Shown in pieces: positions 20,101 through 26,186 of a stretch of 64,000 nt of DNA (positions are counted from its first letter, which is position 1; the number at the start of each line of letters is the position of its first letter). The notes under the pieces are model-generated. The model was not told where the DNA came from. It worked only from the letters and a program-made list of their open reading frames with translations, and made no database searches. Location of the stretch: positions 118,543-182,542 of the forward strand of contig NZ_VCCH02000004.1 of assembly GCF_005938675.2 (NCBI RefSeq), given 5' to 3'. A program made the translations under genes and the position numbers. The stretch comes from Mycobacterium sp. KBS0706. Lineage in GTDB: Bacteria > Pseudomonadota > Alphaproteobacteria > DSM-16000 > Inquilinaceae.

Positions 20101-20883
20101 GCCGACAGCGGCACCTCCGGCTTCTCCGACGACAGCATCACCTACCAGGTCGGCGGCCAGCACGAGGTCGCGCCCGGCTGGCTCGTCGGCATGTCCGCCG
20201 CCTACCAGAACAGCTGGCTCGACGGCTATGACGGCCGGGTCGACGGCGACGGCGACAGCGGCTATCTCGGCCTCACCGTGAAGCGCGAGATCGGCCCCTG
20301 GCAGATCGCCGGCGCGCTCAGCGGCAGCTATGGCAGCTTCGAGCTGAACCGGCGGGTCTCCATCCCCGGCTTCGCCGGCACCGCGTCCAGCGATCCGGAC
20401 GTCTTCGCCGGGTCGGCACGGCTGCGGGTGGCGCGGACCTTCGCCGTTTCCGAGATGTATCTGAAGCCCTATCTCGACCTGGACGCGATCTATTCGCGGA
20501 TGCCGGGCTATCGCGAGGACGGCGGCGGCGATCTCGGCCTGAAGGTGGAGGACAGCGACCAGTTCACCTTCGCCTTCTCGCCGACGATCGAGGTCGGCGG
20601 GCGCGTCGCCGCCGGCAACGCCGTGCTGCGGCCCTACGCCTATGCCGGCGTCTCGATCCTGACCGACGACGACTGGACCGCGAAGGCCCGCTTCGCCGGC
20701 GCGCCGTCCGGTACCGGCAGCTTCGACACCTCGCTGCCGATCGACGATGTGGTGGCCCGCATCGGCGCCGGCGTCCAGGTTCTGACCGCCGCCGGGGTCG
20801 ACTTCCGCTTCCAATACGATGGCGAGTTCTCCGACCGCACCTCCAGCAACGCCGGCTCGCTGAAGGCCATCCTGCCGTTCTGA
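14176..20883 (+). CDS. giant glycine-rich autotransporter, paralogue
   Basis: A 2235-residue protein of the same architecture as the product of 4818-11801. It has an extended signal peptide (hydrophobic core about 35-52, cleavage near PGHAG) and a passenger of many QS(I/V)GGGGG-cored repeats (about 18), more regular than in the first gene. A C-terminal autotransporter barrel (about 1940-2235) ends in LPF. The barrel again starts with a Cys pair (SCPVF and ECAWA), and both proteins share a VKR.(I/M)GPWQ motif inside the barrel, so they are paralogues rather than unrelated adhesins. Early passenger repeats (about 90-330) are Asn/Asp-rich and differ from the first gene. It is transcribed away from the two-component genes. 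Function is probably surface adhesion or aggregation, inferred. Confidence 0.9.
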   Translation: MRTKFDRDIVRPASAEPAAAVTRPAGRAHALWPRLALLSSVSAAGLLAAVPGHAGEIGCSGSNPATCNISSGSYSQRDYVLITGAAGDDDVKTGGASDSLSVTNSGTFNFGTLTTTLFPLFAGITAATVGGTGKDEGGGGNAGSLTFTNNGAVTANLITTNFPPVLFLIHAVSSGGEGDQDNKNDNSDGGTGGTGGTVTFTNNQQLNVTGTSEGFIGIFAESAGGRGGEQNSAVIDDQKGGAGGAGGSATATNNSTILFGSSSNRLQGLADGGGMIASSLGGAGGNYNGNAGSAGSATATNNGSVQIYWNANGGDEVFGIAALSAGGEGIVSTDNSDNGGNGGGSGTATANNAGQILVDVTNGTSVVGAALAAESRGGDGGTGPKEDHSGGNGGTAGNAAANLIGSGMLTTHGNSLYGILAESLGGQGGDGGDGTALAGTGGGGGFGGNAGNVTVTTAAGSLITTTGTYAGGIVAHSIGGGGGTGSDFQSVLGGAGGNGGNGGNGGTATVTSAGTISTTGDHAYGVLSQSIAGSGGTGGVATGEFVALGGDGAGGGTAGEAIIRNSGGITTGGYSSHGIIAQSIGGGGGAAGSATGLVSVGGDAAGTTDSDGGKVLVNNTGTVTTAGDAAVGLVAQSVGGGGGSGGDSKGIAGVGGSGSAGGDGGEVDLINLGRIQTTGDFGHGVLAQSVGGGGGNGGDVLTVSTIASIGIGGNAANGGDGGTVCVDNTGTICSDGSGPAGQAATITTTGNYAVGLMAQSVGGGGGNGGSVQNYSALSFVALQIGGKGGDGGIGKGATVQQNDLTLTTGGAHAIGVLAQSVGGGGGNGGDASYYNVTLGFNASLVVGGSGGSGGTGGGAATVALNNSRIMTGLPPSNVDPETYAPDDAFGVVAQSVGGGGGNGGSSSAADLVVAAPTGTGVPVAFNFQGAVGGTGGSAGAGGAASVSLTGGSSVTTVGDGSHAVVAQSVGGGGGNGGDASVLSTTLGDKDTVEVTAGMSLGGSASTSASTGGTVTVTLGDASGPVVGSPPALQLPPTQPTPASTIVTYGNYADGVLAQSIGGGGGNGGIGASNAYSQGGVVSVKATVGLGGTGGSGGTVNMTQYQNQTIQTLGSGSRGIVAQSIGGGGGNSQGGTLFLAAGAGGYEGRLTVGVGRTGGSGGDGGAVTASTAGAISTVGGDADGVMLQSIGGGGGLGGSIGADASSHPILDRIGEFKDNKDRLSDEGNTYTLSVDVGGTGGGGGNGGAVSLTHSGRIATAGDWADGIVAQSIGGGGGAGGSATASGSKVQANITVGVGGKGGSAATGGTVSAIFDDSYNNQANTSGYAANAVVLQSIGGGGGQGGDGSDQAAGNLTVGGDGGGTGGGGGDGGTVQINPLVDGRGSWLNAMTSGDDAIGILAQSIGGGGGTGGAGNSSAAKNIGGHAVAVVVGGKGGVSGNGEAVTLTTGLALNTFGARSYGVVAQSIGGGGGIGGAGAANNLVGLALGGQSGAGGSGGAVTVDITTESHITTGGAGAHAIVAQSIGGGGGIGGDASVGLFSLNPAGRSGAGGGNGGNGGTVAVTVDGSINTSGANAFGILAQSIGGGGGFGGDQSGAFAGSTGSSGSGVGGAVTVTQSGTISTTGANSVGIFAQSEGPQGDGKVTVTVNGTVTGGSGQGAGVWVAGGVDNVMTVNANGRISATSGTAIHFVGDSTGSLGSVLDVTNYGTISGNILLVNSNDTCNGTGGYTVQCLAGTVNNYSSDTLVDASLYVADVNNQGRLVVGHSGAVDGTEIVGDFTQGAAGTLVVDTDFNRSAADRLLVRGDAALGGMLDLQATSLRPGRALTVLTVDGAATGAITPEVSPIYRFALAPQGHDYRLSVASADFDAEAMKLEGNQSKVARGLQEIWDAGGTDGFGTLFATLGAAADQGSKAYSGMLSDLSPGVALAPAAQLQAGLARFNSGLMSCPVFSGADALTSETECAWAQVTGRSTQQTADSGTSGFSDDSITYQVGGQHEVAPGWLVGMSAAYQNSWLDGYDGRVDGDGDSGYLGLTVKREIGPWQIAGALSGSYGSFELNRRVSIPGFAGTASSDPDVFAGSARLRVARTFAVSEMYLKPYLDLDAIYSRMPGYREDGGGDLGLKVEDSDQFTFAFSPTIEVGGRVAAGNAVLRPYAYAGVSILTDDDWTAKARFAGAPSGTGSFDTSLPIDDVVARIGAGVQVLTAAGVDFRFQYDGEFSDRTSSNAGSLKAILPF

Positions 20884-20956
20884 CCCGCCGGGGCATTCCT
20901 GGCGGATTTCGCGGCGCCGGCGCTGCAGACCGGCGTCGGCGAACCTCCGGGATCCG

Positions 20957-22405
20957 TCAGTCCGGCCGCCCGGTTGGACCGTCACGCCGCGCCGCGGCAC
21001 GAAAGTCGACGGCGCCTAGATCGCCCGGCGCCAGCAAGTCCTGGATCGCGCCCGCGATCCCGCGATTCCGGGCATCGACGAAGCGCTCATAGAAGGCCAG
21101 GTTGGCCCGGCCGATGCCGTGCTCGGCGCTGAAGCTGCCGCCGAAGCGCCCGGCCGCCTCGCCGAACACCAGCTCGCGCAGCGGCGTCGGGTCGCGCGCC
21201 AAAGCGGAGTCGCGCGGCAGCACGAGGTTGAAGTGCACGCCGCCGTCGCCGACATGGCCGAAATCGCAGATCCGGGCCTCCGGATGCCGCTGCGCCAGCA
21301 CCTCCGTCATCGCCCGACGGAACGGCATCACGTCGGCGCGCGAAAAACCGAGATCGAAGGCCACCACCCTGCCCTCGGCCGCCAAGCTCTCGCTCAGCAC
21401 ATGGCGCAGCGCCCAGAACTCGGATCCGCGGCCCGGCATGGCGTCGGCGAGCGGAGCGCCCGGCAGATCCCAGATCTCGGCCAGCACCTGCTCCATCAGG
21501 GCGTCGATCGACGGCTCCTGCTCCCGCGGCGCCCAGGAGCGCTCGATCTCGACCAGGATGCAGAAGGGCGGCGGCGGGTGCGGCGCGAAGGGGTTGCGCA
21601 GGCGGTTGTGATGCTTGAGCGCCAGCCCGACCGCGGCGCCCGACAGGCCCTCGAACGCCGCCAGATGGTCGCCGACCCGCTCCTCGAAGGCGGTCAGCAG
21701 AGTCATCACCGCCTCATCGTCGCGCGGCACCAGGACGGCCGTGGCCGATTGCTGCGGCAGGCGGCGAAGCTCCAGCACCGCGCGGGTGACCAGGCCATAG
21801 GCGCCGCCGGTGCCGATGAAGAGCTGCTTGAGGTCGAGCCCGGTGTTGTTCTTGCGCAGCGGCCGCATCAGGTCGAGCACGGTGCCCTGGGCATCGGGCA
21901 GCACGACCTCGAGCCCCAGCACATGCCGCCGCATGTCGCCGTAGCGGATGAAGCGCGCCCCGCCGGTGTTGGTCGCGACCATGCCGCCGACCATCGGGTC
22001 GGCGCCGAGGTCGATCGGCAGGGTCAGGCCGTGCGGTGCGAGCCCCTGGTTGAGGGCGGACAGGCGGAGGCCAGCGCCGACGGTCGCGCTGCGGTTGGCG
22101 ACATCAACCTCGAACAGGCCGGTGAAGCGGTCGAGGCTGAGCACGCCCTGCGCCCCGCCGGGGTCGGGTGTCGAGCCGGCGACGAGGCCGGTGTTGCCGC
22201 CCTGGGGCACCAGCCGGATGCCGTGGCGCACGCAATGGGCGACGACGGCGGAGGCCTCGGCCGTCGTCGCCGGACGGGCGACGAAGGCGGCGCGGCCGCG
22301 GTCGTAGCGGGCGCCGGTCTCGTAGGATGAGAGGTCGTCGGGGGCCGCAAGCAGGCCGCGCTCTCCGAGCACCACCCGCAGGGCTTCCAGATGGCTGTCG
22401 TTCAC
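20957..22405 (-). CDS. FAD-binding 2-hydroxyacid oxidase/dehydrogenase (GlcD/D2HGDH type)
   Basis: A 482-residue VAO-family flavoprotein that oxidises a D-2-hydroxyacid to the 2-oxoacid. The FAD-binding PCMH part (about 35-215) holds PQGGNTGLVAGS and the D2HGDH-like LGADPMVGGMVATNTGG. The C-terminal cap and FAD part have FGHVGDGGVHFNL and EHGIGR, which hold the substrate-binding and metal-type residues of the family. I chose GTG 22405 because GGAGAG precedes it by nine bases and the length then matches the family; an in-frame ATG at 22525 would add 40 low-complexity residues. It ends 73 bases from the convergent autotransporter gene. It lies next to the GntR gene and the amide-uptake operon, which itself ends in a 2-hydroxyacid dehydrogenase, so both may work on one hydroxyacid intermediate. 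Confidence 0.88.
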   Translation of the reverse strand: MNDSHLEALRVVLGERGLLAAPDDLSSYETGARYDRGRAAFVARPATTAEASAVVAHCVRHGIRLVPQGGNTGLVAGSTPDPGGAQGVLSLDRFTGLFEVDVANRSATVGAGLRLSALNQGLAPHGLTLPIDLGADPMVGGMVATNTGGARFIRYGDMRRHVLGLEVVLPDAQGTVLDLMRPLRKNNTGLDLKQLFIGTGGAYGLVTRAVLELRRLPQQSATAVLVPRDDEAVMTLLTAFEERVGDHLAAFEGLSGAAVGLALKHHNRLRNPFAPHPPPPFCILVEIERSWAPREQEPSIDALMEQVLAEIWDLPGAPLADAMPGRGSEFWALRHVLSESLAAEGRVVAFDLGFSRADVMPFRRAMTEVLAQRHPEARICDFGHVGDGGVHFNLVLPRDSALARDPTPLRELVFGEAAGRFGGSFSAEHGIGRANLAFYERFVDARNRGIAGAIQDLLAPGDLGAVDFRAAARRDGPTGRPD

Positions 22406-22720
22406 TCGCGCAGGCTCTCCCGGCGCAGGCCCGGGCGGCGGCCGGCCTCCCTGCCGGTCGGGCCCGCCCCCGCATGGCGGATACTGGCGGCCAGGGACCG
22501 CCCTACCACGACTCTGCGTTGTCATCGATCAACTTGTCAACTTATGCTTTTTTTCGCGCAACCCGGCCGCAGCGCGTCGGGCGGCCAGATATCAATGAAT
22601 TGATTTAAATATATAAACTCTCCAGACCATCTCTCCGGCTCGTCTGACAACCACCTCCGGACGGCCCCTGCCGGATCGCCACTTGTCAAGCAATCCCGGT
22701 CGCCGGCCTGCTGCCGGTCG
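22406..22720. other. intergenic region with near-palindromes upstream of the flavoprotein gene
   Basis: A 315-base gap between the GntR stop and the flavoprotein start, both minus strand. It holds AACTTGTCAACTT at 22531-22543 (a 13-bp near-palindrome), a T-rich run, TCAATGAATTGA at 22592-22603 and an AT-rich block to about 22620. These look like a promoter with a possible operator for the flavoprotein gene. No gene was found. Confidence 0.5.
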
Positions 22721-23419
22721 CTACAGATGGATGCCGTCGAAGACTCGCTCCTGCGCGTTGCGAATATGGGCCTGCATCGCCTCGCGCGCCTTGACAGCGT
22801 CGCCGTCCCGGATCGCCTCGTAGACCGCCGCATGCTCGCGCTGGACCATCGCCAGATGCCCGGCCGAATGCAGCACGGAGAAGCTGCGCGCCAGGTCGAT
22901 GACGTAGTCGAGATGCGGCCGCACCGCGGCGAGCGCCGCCTCGAAATACTGGTTCTGCGTGGCCCGGGCGATCGCGGTGTGGAAATCGCTGTCCTGCTGG
23001 ACGCCGATCTTGCCGGTCCGGATCGCCTGGTCGATCGCGTCGAGTTCCTTCTTCACCGCGGCCAGCAGCACCTCGTTGCGGTTCAGGGCGGCGGCATAGG
23101 CCACCTCGCCCTCCAGCGCGATCCGAAACTGGTAGATGCGCCGCACGTCGGAGATCGTCTGGATCCCCTGGGCGCCATTCGCCGGCCGCGGCGGCTCCTC
23201 CGCGCCGACGACGAAGCTGCCGGCGCCCTGGCGGGACTGGATCAGCCCGTCCTCGCGCAGCCGGCGCAGGGCCTCGCGCACGATCGGCCGGGACACGCCG
23301 AAGCTCTGGCTGAGCTCCTTCTCGGACGGCAGCTTGCCGTCGCCCGGAAACTGGCCACGCTGGATGCGCCCCAGCATGTCGCCATAGAGGATATCGCTCA
23401 GTCTTGGACGTTGAGACAC
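22721..23419 (-). CDS. GntR/FadR-family transcriptional regulator
   Basis: A 232-residue repressor of the FadR subgroup. The N-terminal winged helix-turn-helix (about 5-72) has the typical LPSEKELSQSFGVSRPIVREAL.RL..DGLI sequence pattern. The C-terminal FCD ligand domain (about 90-220) keeps the metal or ligand residues spaced D..FH (in DSDFHTAIARAT) and two later His residues (HAAVYEAI, AHIRNA). FCD proteins usually sense a carboxylic acid, often an intermediate of the pathway they control. The gene diverges from the ABC/amide operon; a 16-bp palindrome between them (23571-23586) is the likely operator. Confidence 0.92.
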   Translation of the reverse strand: MSQRPRLSDILYGDMLGRIQRGQFPGDGKLPSEKELSQSFGVSRPIVREALRRLREDGLIQSRQGAGSFVVGAEEPPRPANGAQGIQTISDVRRIYQFRIALEGEVAYAAALNRNEVLLAAVKKELDAIDQAIRTGKIGVQQDSDFHTAIARATQNQYFEAALAAVRPHLDYVIDLARSFSVLHSAGHLAMVQREHAAVYEAIRDGDAVKAREAMQAHIRNAQERVFDGIHL

Positions 23420-23570
23420 CGGAACCCTTTGCCGTCTGCGGGCCTGATTGTTTGCATGTGAGATTACACGTTATGCCGGGAAGCTCAAAGCCCGGCCGTC
23501 CCGGAAAATGGCACTGCGGCCCGGCTTACGACATCTTCGCCGCCACGATCAGGCCACAACGCCTCGCCCA

Positions 23571-23586
23571 CATGTCAGTTGACATG
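23571..23586. promoter_or_regulatory. palindromic operator candidate between GntR gene and ABC operon
   Basis: CATGTCA and TGACATG form perfect 7-bp arms around a 2-bp centre, and a further ATGTCA half-site lies at 23605-23610. The site is 112 bases upstream of the transporter start and 152 bases from the GntR start. The size and the short-spaced inverted shape fit GntR-family operators. That this regulator binds it is inferred. Confidence 0.5.
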
Positions 23587-23697
23587 TAATTTTCAGCCAG
23601 ATAGATGTCAAACAAGCCCGGACGACATCGGGCAAAAATCGACATCGCGGCCACGGGCCATGTCGCCCGCACGCCGGAAACAACAGGGGATGGCACC

Positions 23698-25236
23698 ATG
23701 GTCGGGGGTAGCCGCTGCATCACCATGACGCGCCGGGCGCTGCTGGGGGCCGGGCTGTCCTTGCCCTTCCTCTCGCTGCCGGGGCGGGCCCAGCCGGCCG
23801 ATGGCGTCCTGCGCTACGGCCTGTCGGCCTTTCCGCCCAACCTGCAGCCCTGGGTCAGCACCGGCGCCGCCGCCGGCACGGTGAAGCTGATGCTGCACCG
23901 CAGCCTGGTCACCTATGACAGCAAGGGTCAGCTGCGCGGCGAGCTGGCCGAATCCTGGTCGGTCGATGACGAGGGCGCCTGGGTGTTCAAGCTGCGCCCC
24001 GGCTGCGTCTTCCAGAACGGCGACCCGGTCACCGCCGACGACGTGAAATGGTCGATCGAGCAGATCGCCGGCGAGACCTCGACCGCCTATATGCGCACTC
24101 AGTTCCAGGGCATCGCGCGCATCGATATCCCCGACCCGCAGACCGTCCGGCTGGTCACCAAGACGCCGACGGCGACGCTGCCGACCTGGTTCGCCAACTA
24201 CAACACATTCGTGCTGTCGCGGAACTCGACGCCGAGCGAGCCGATCGGCGCCGGGCCCTTCCGCCTGGCCGGGCAGGAGCGCGGCACCTCGATCGAGCTG
24301 GCCGCCTTCGACAAGTTCTACAAGCCCGGCTTCCCCAAGCTGAAGGGCATCCGCTTCACCGTCTATGCCGACGAGAACCTGCGCGTCGCGGCGCTGCAGA
24401 GCGGCGATGTCGACATGATCGAATACGTCCCCTGGCAGTCGATGGGCACGGTCGAAGCCGACCCGCGGCTGCGGCTCGACGCGGTCGAGGGGCCGTTCAT
24501 GTGCGTGCTGTTCAACGCCACCCGGCCGCCCTTCGACGACCCGCGCGTGCGCCGGGCGATCGCTCATGCGGTGAAGCGCGAGGACATCGTCAAGGCCGCC
24601 TTCTTCGGCCGGGGCAAGCCGCTGGCAGGGGTGCCGATCGTCGCGGGGACGCCGTGGTACGACGACGCGCTGGCGCAGGGCTGGGCCTACGACCCGGCCA
24701 AGGCCAAGGCACTGCTGGCCGAGGCCGGGCACCCTGACGGATTCCAGACGACGCTGCTGGCCACCGCCCAGTACGGCATGCACAAGGACACCGCCGAGGT
24801 GGTGCAGCAGCACCTGGCCGCCATCGGCATCCAGTGCGAGCTGCAGCTGCCCGACTGGTCGACCCGCGTCGCCCGCGGCACCAAGGGCCAGTACGACATC
24901 GCCATCCACGGCCTGGCCGCCGACAACAACGACCCCGACGGGCTGACCAGCGTGATCGACACCTCGCTGGCGCCCACCCATGGCCGCTCCTTCGGCCTGA
25001 AGGCGCCGAAGACCGTCGAGGCACTGGCCCGCGGCCGGGCCGAGTTCGACCCGGCCAAGCGGGTCGAGATCTACAAGGAGATGCAGCGCGCCGCCCTTGA
25101 GGAGGTGCCGCTGGCCGGCCTGGCCTGGCGGGCCCAGGGCTACGGCCTGGACCGGCGCCTCACCGGCTTCACCAACCTGCCCGGCGCGCTGACCACCTCC
25201 TCCGGCGCGACGCTCGAAGAGACGTCCTTTACATGA
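23698..25236 (+). CDS. ABC importer substrate-binding protein, SBP family 5 (peptide type)
   Basis: A 512-residue periplasmic binding protein of the DppA/OppA family, exported by an N-terminal signal with twin Arg (MTRRALLGAGLSLPF). Family marks include LAESWSVDDEG, KLRPGCVFQNGDPVTADDV and the AFFGRGKPLAG..VAGTPWY region. ATG 23698 was chosen because AGGGGA lies nine bases before it; ATG 23725 would give a more conventional signal peptide but has a poor ribosome site. The stop overlaps the permease start by four bases. The family carries peptides, nickel, opines and sugars; the ligand cannot be read from sequence, but the amidohydrolases in the operon suggest a peptide-like or acylated amine compound. 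Confidence 0.92.
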   Translation: MVGGSRCITMTRRALLGAGLSLPFLSLPGRAQPADGVLRYGLSAFPPNLQPWVSTGAAAGTVKLMLHRSLVTYDSKGQLRGELAESWSVDDEGAWVFKLRPGCVFQNGDPVTADDVKWSIEQIAGETSTAYMRTQFQGIARIDIPDPQTVRLVTKTPTATLPTWFANYNTFVLSRNSTPSEPIGAGPFRLAGQERGTSIELAAFDKFYKPGFPKLKGIRFTVYADENLRVAALQSGDVDMIEYVPWQSMGTVEADPRLRLDAVEGPFMCVLFNATRPPFDDPRVRRAIAHAVKREDIVKAAFFGRGKPLAGVPIVAGTPWYDDALAQGWAYDPAKAKALLAEAGHPDGFQTTLLATAQYGMHKDTAEVVQQHLAAIGIQCELQLPDWSTRVARGTKGQYDIAIHGLAADNNDPDGLTSVIDTSLAPTHGRSFGLKAPKTVEALARGRAEFDPAKRVEIYKEMQRAALEEVPLAGLAWRAQGYGLDRRLTGFTNLPGALTTSSGATLEETSFT

Positions 25237-26186
25237 TCGCCGGGCTGCTCCGCCGCATCGGAACCTCGCTGGCGCTGGCCTGGATCGTCGCCACGATCGT
25301 GTTCCTGGCGCTGCACATGGTGCCCGGCGACCCGGCGGAGCTGCTGCTGTCGACCGGCGGCGTCGCGCCCGACCCGGGCGCGGTCGCCGAGCTGCGCGAG
25401 CGGCTGGGCCTCGACCGGCCGCTGTCGGACCAGTATTTCGAGTTCCTGTCCGGGCTGCCGCGGGGCGACCTGGGCAACTCCCTGGTCGACGACTATCCGG
25501 TGGCGCAGGAGATCGCGCTGCGCCTGCCGCGCACGCTGGAGCTGATCGCCGCCGGCGCGCTGCTGGCCGTGGTCTTCGGCATCCCGGCCGGCACCTATGC
25601 CGCGATGCACCGCGGCGGGACATTCGACCGCGTCGCCTCCGGCCTCGCCGCACTGCTGCTGGCGGTGCCGGTCTTCGTGGTCGGCACCCTGCTGATCCTG
25701 CTGATGGCCCAGGCGCTGCGGCTGATGCCGGCCGGCGGCTTCGTGCCGCTGGCCCAGGATCCGATGAAGCACCTGACCCTGCTGGCCCTCCCGGCGATCG
25801 CCATCGCCAAGGGCCTGACCGCGATCGTGTTCCGGATGACCCGGTCCTCGGTGCTGGACGCCCTGTCGCGCGACTATGTCCGCACCGCCCGCGCCAAGGG
25901 CCTGTCCCCGGCCCGGGTGCTGGTGCACCACGTCGTGCGCAACGCGCTGAGCCCGGTGCTGACCGTGCTGGGCCTGCAGATGGGCACGATGCTGGGCGGC
26001 ACGGTGCTGGTCGAATACGTCTTCAACTGGCCCGGCCTGTCGACGCCGCTGCTGCACGCGGTCGAGGCGCGCGACTACCCGATGGTGGTCGGCATCGTGC
26101 TCACCGTCTCCGGCCTGTTCCTGCTGATCAACCTGGCGATGGACCTGCTCTACGCCGTGCTCGATCCGCGGATCCGCGCAGCATGA
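25233..26186 (+). CDS. ABC importer permease (DppB type)
   Basis: A 317-residue inner-membrane permease. It has six predicted membrane helices, the typical N-terminal first helix, and LHMVPGDPAELLLS followed by the long periplasmic loop found in DppB/OppB. The coupling-helix region is YVRTARAKGLSPARVL.HHVVRNALSP, the EAA-type motif that contacts the ATPase. The start overlaps the binding-protein stop (ATGA) and the stop overlaps the next gene by four bases, so translation is coupled through the operon. It forms the channel with the N-terminal half of the following fusion protein. Confidence 0.95.
   Translation: MIAGLLRRIGTSLALAWIVATIVFLALHMVPGDPAELLLSTGGVAPDPGAVAELRERLGLDRPLSDQYFEFLSGLPRGDLGNSLVDDYPVAQEIALRLPRTLELIAAGALLAVVFGIPAGTYAAMHRGGTFDRVASGLAALLLAVPVFVVGTLLILLMAQALRLMPAGGFVPLAQDPMKHLTLLALPAIAIAKGLTAIVFRMTRSSVLDALSRDYVRTARAKGLSPARVLVHHVVRNALSPVLTVLGLQMGTMLGGTVLVEYVFNWPGLSTPLLHAVEARDYPMVVGIVLTVSGLFLLINLAMDLLYAVLDPRIRAA

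Noticed and set aside
4900..20700. Regularly repeated DNA resembling a satellite or CRISPR array
   Set aside because: The repeats are degenerate, in frame, and encode QSIGGGGG protein modules; there are no identical repeats with unique spacers.
16003..21000. 1665-codon minus-strand open frame opposite autotransporter 2
   Set aside because: Same artefact of repetitive GGC codons; the plus strand has signal peptide, repeats and barrel.
23608..25653. 681-codon minus-strand open frame opposite the peptide-binding protein
   Set aside because: Shadow; the plus-strand protein has clear family motifs and coupled neighbours.
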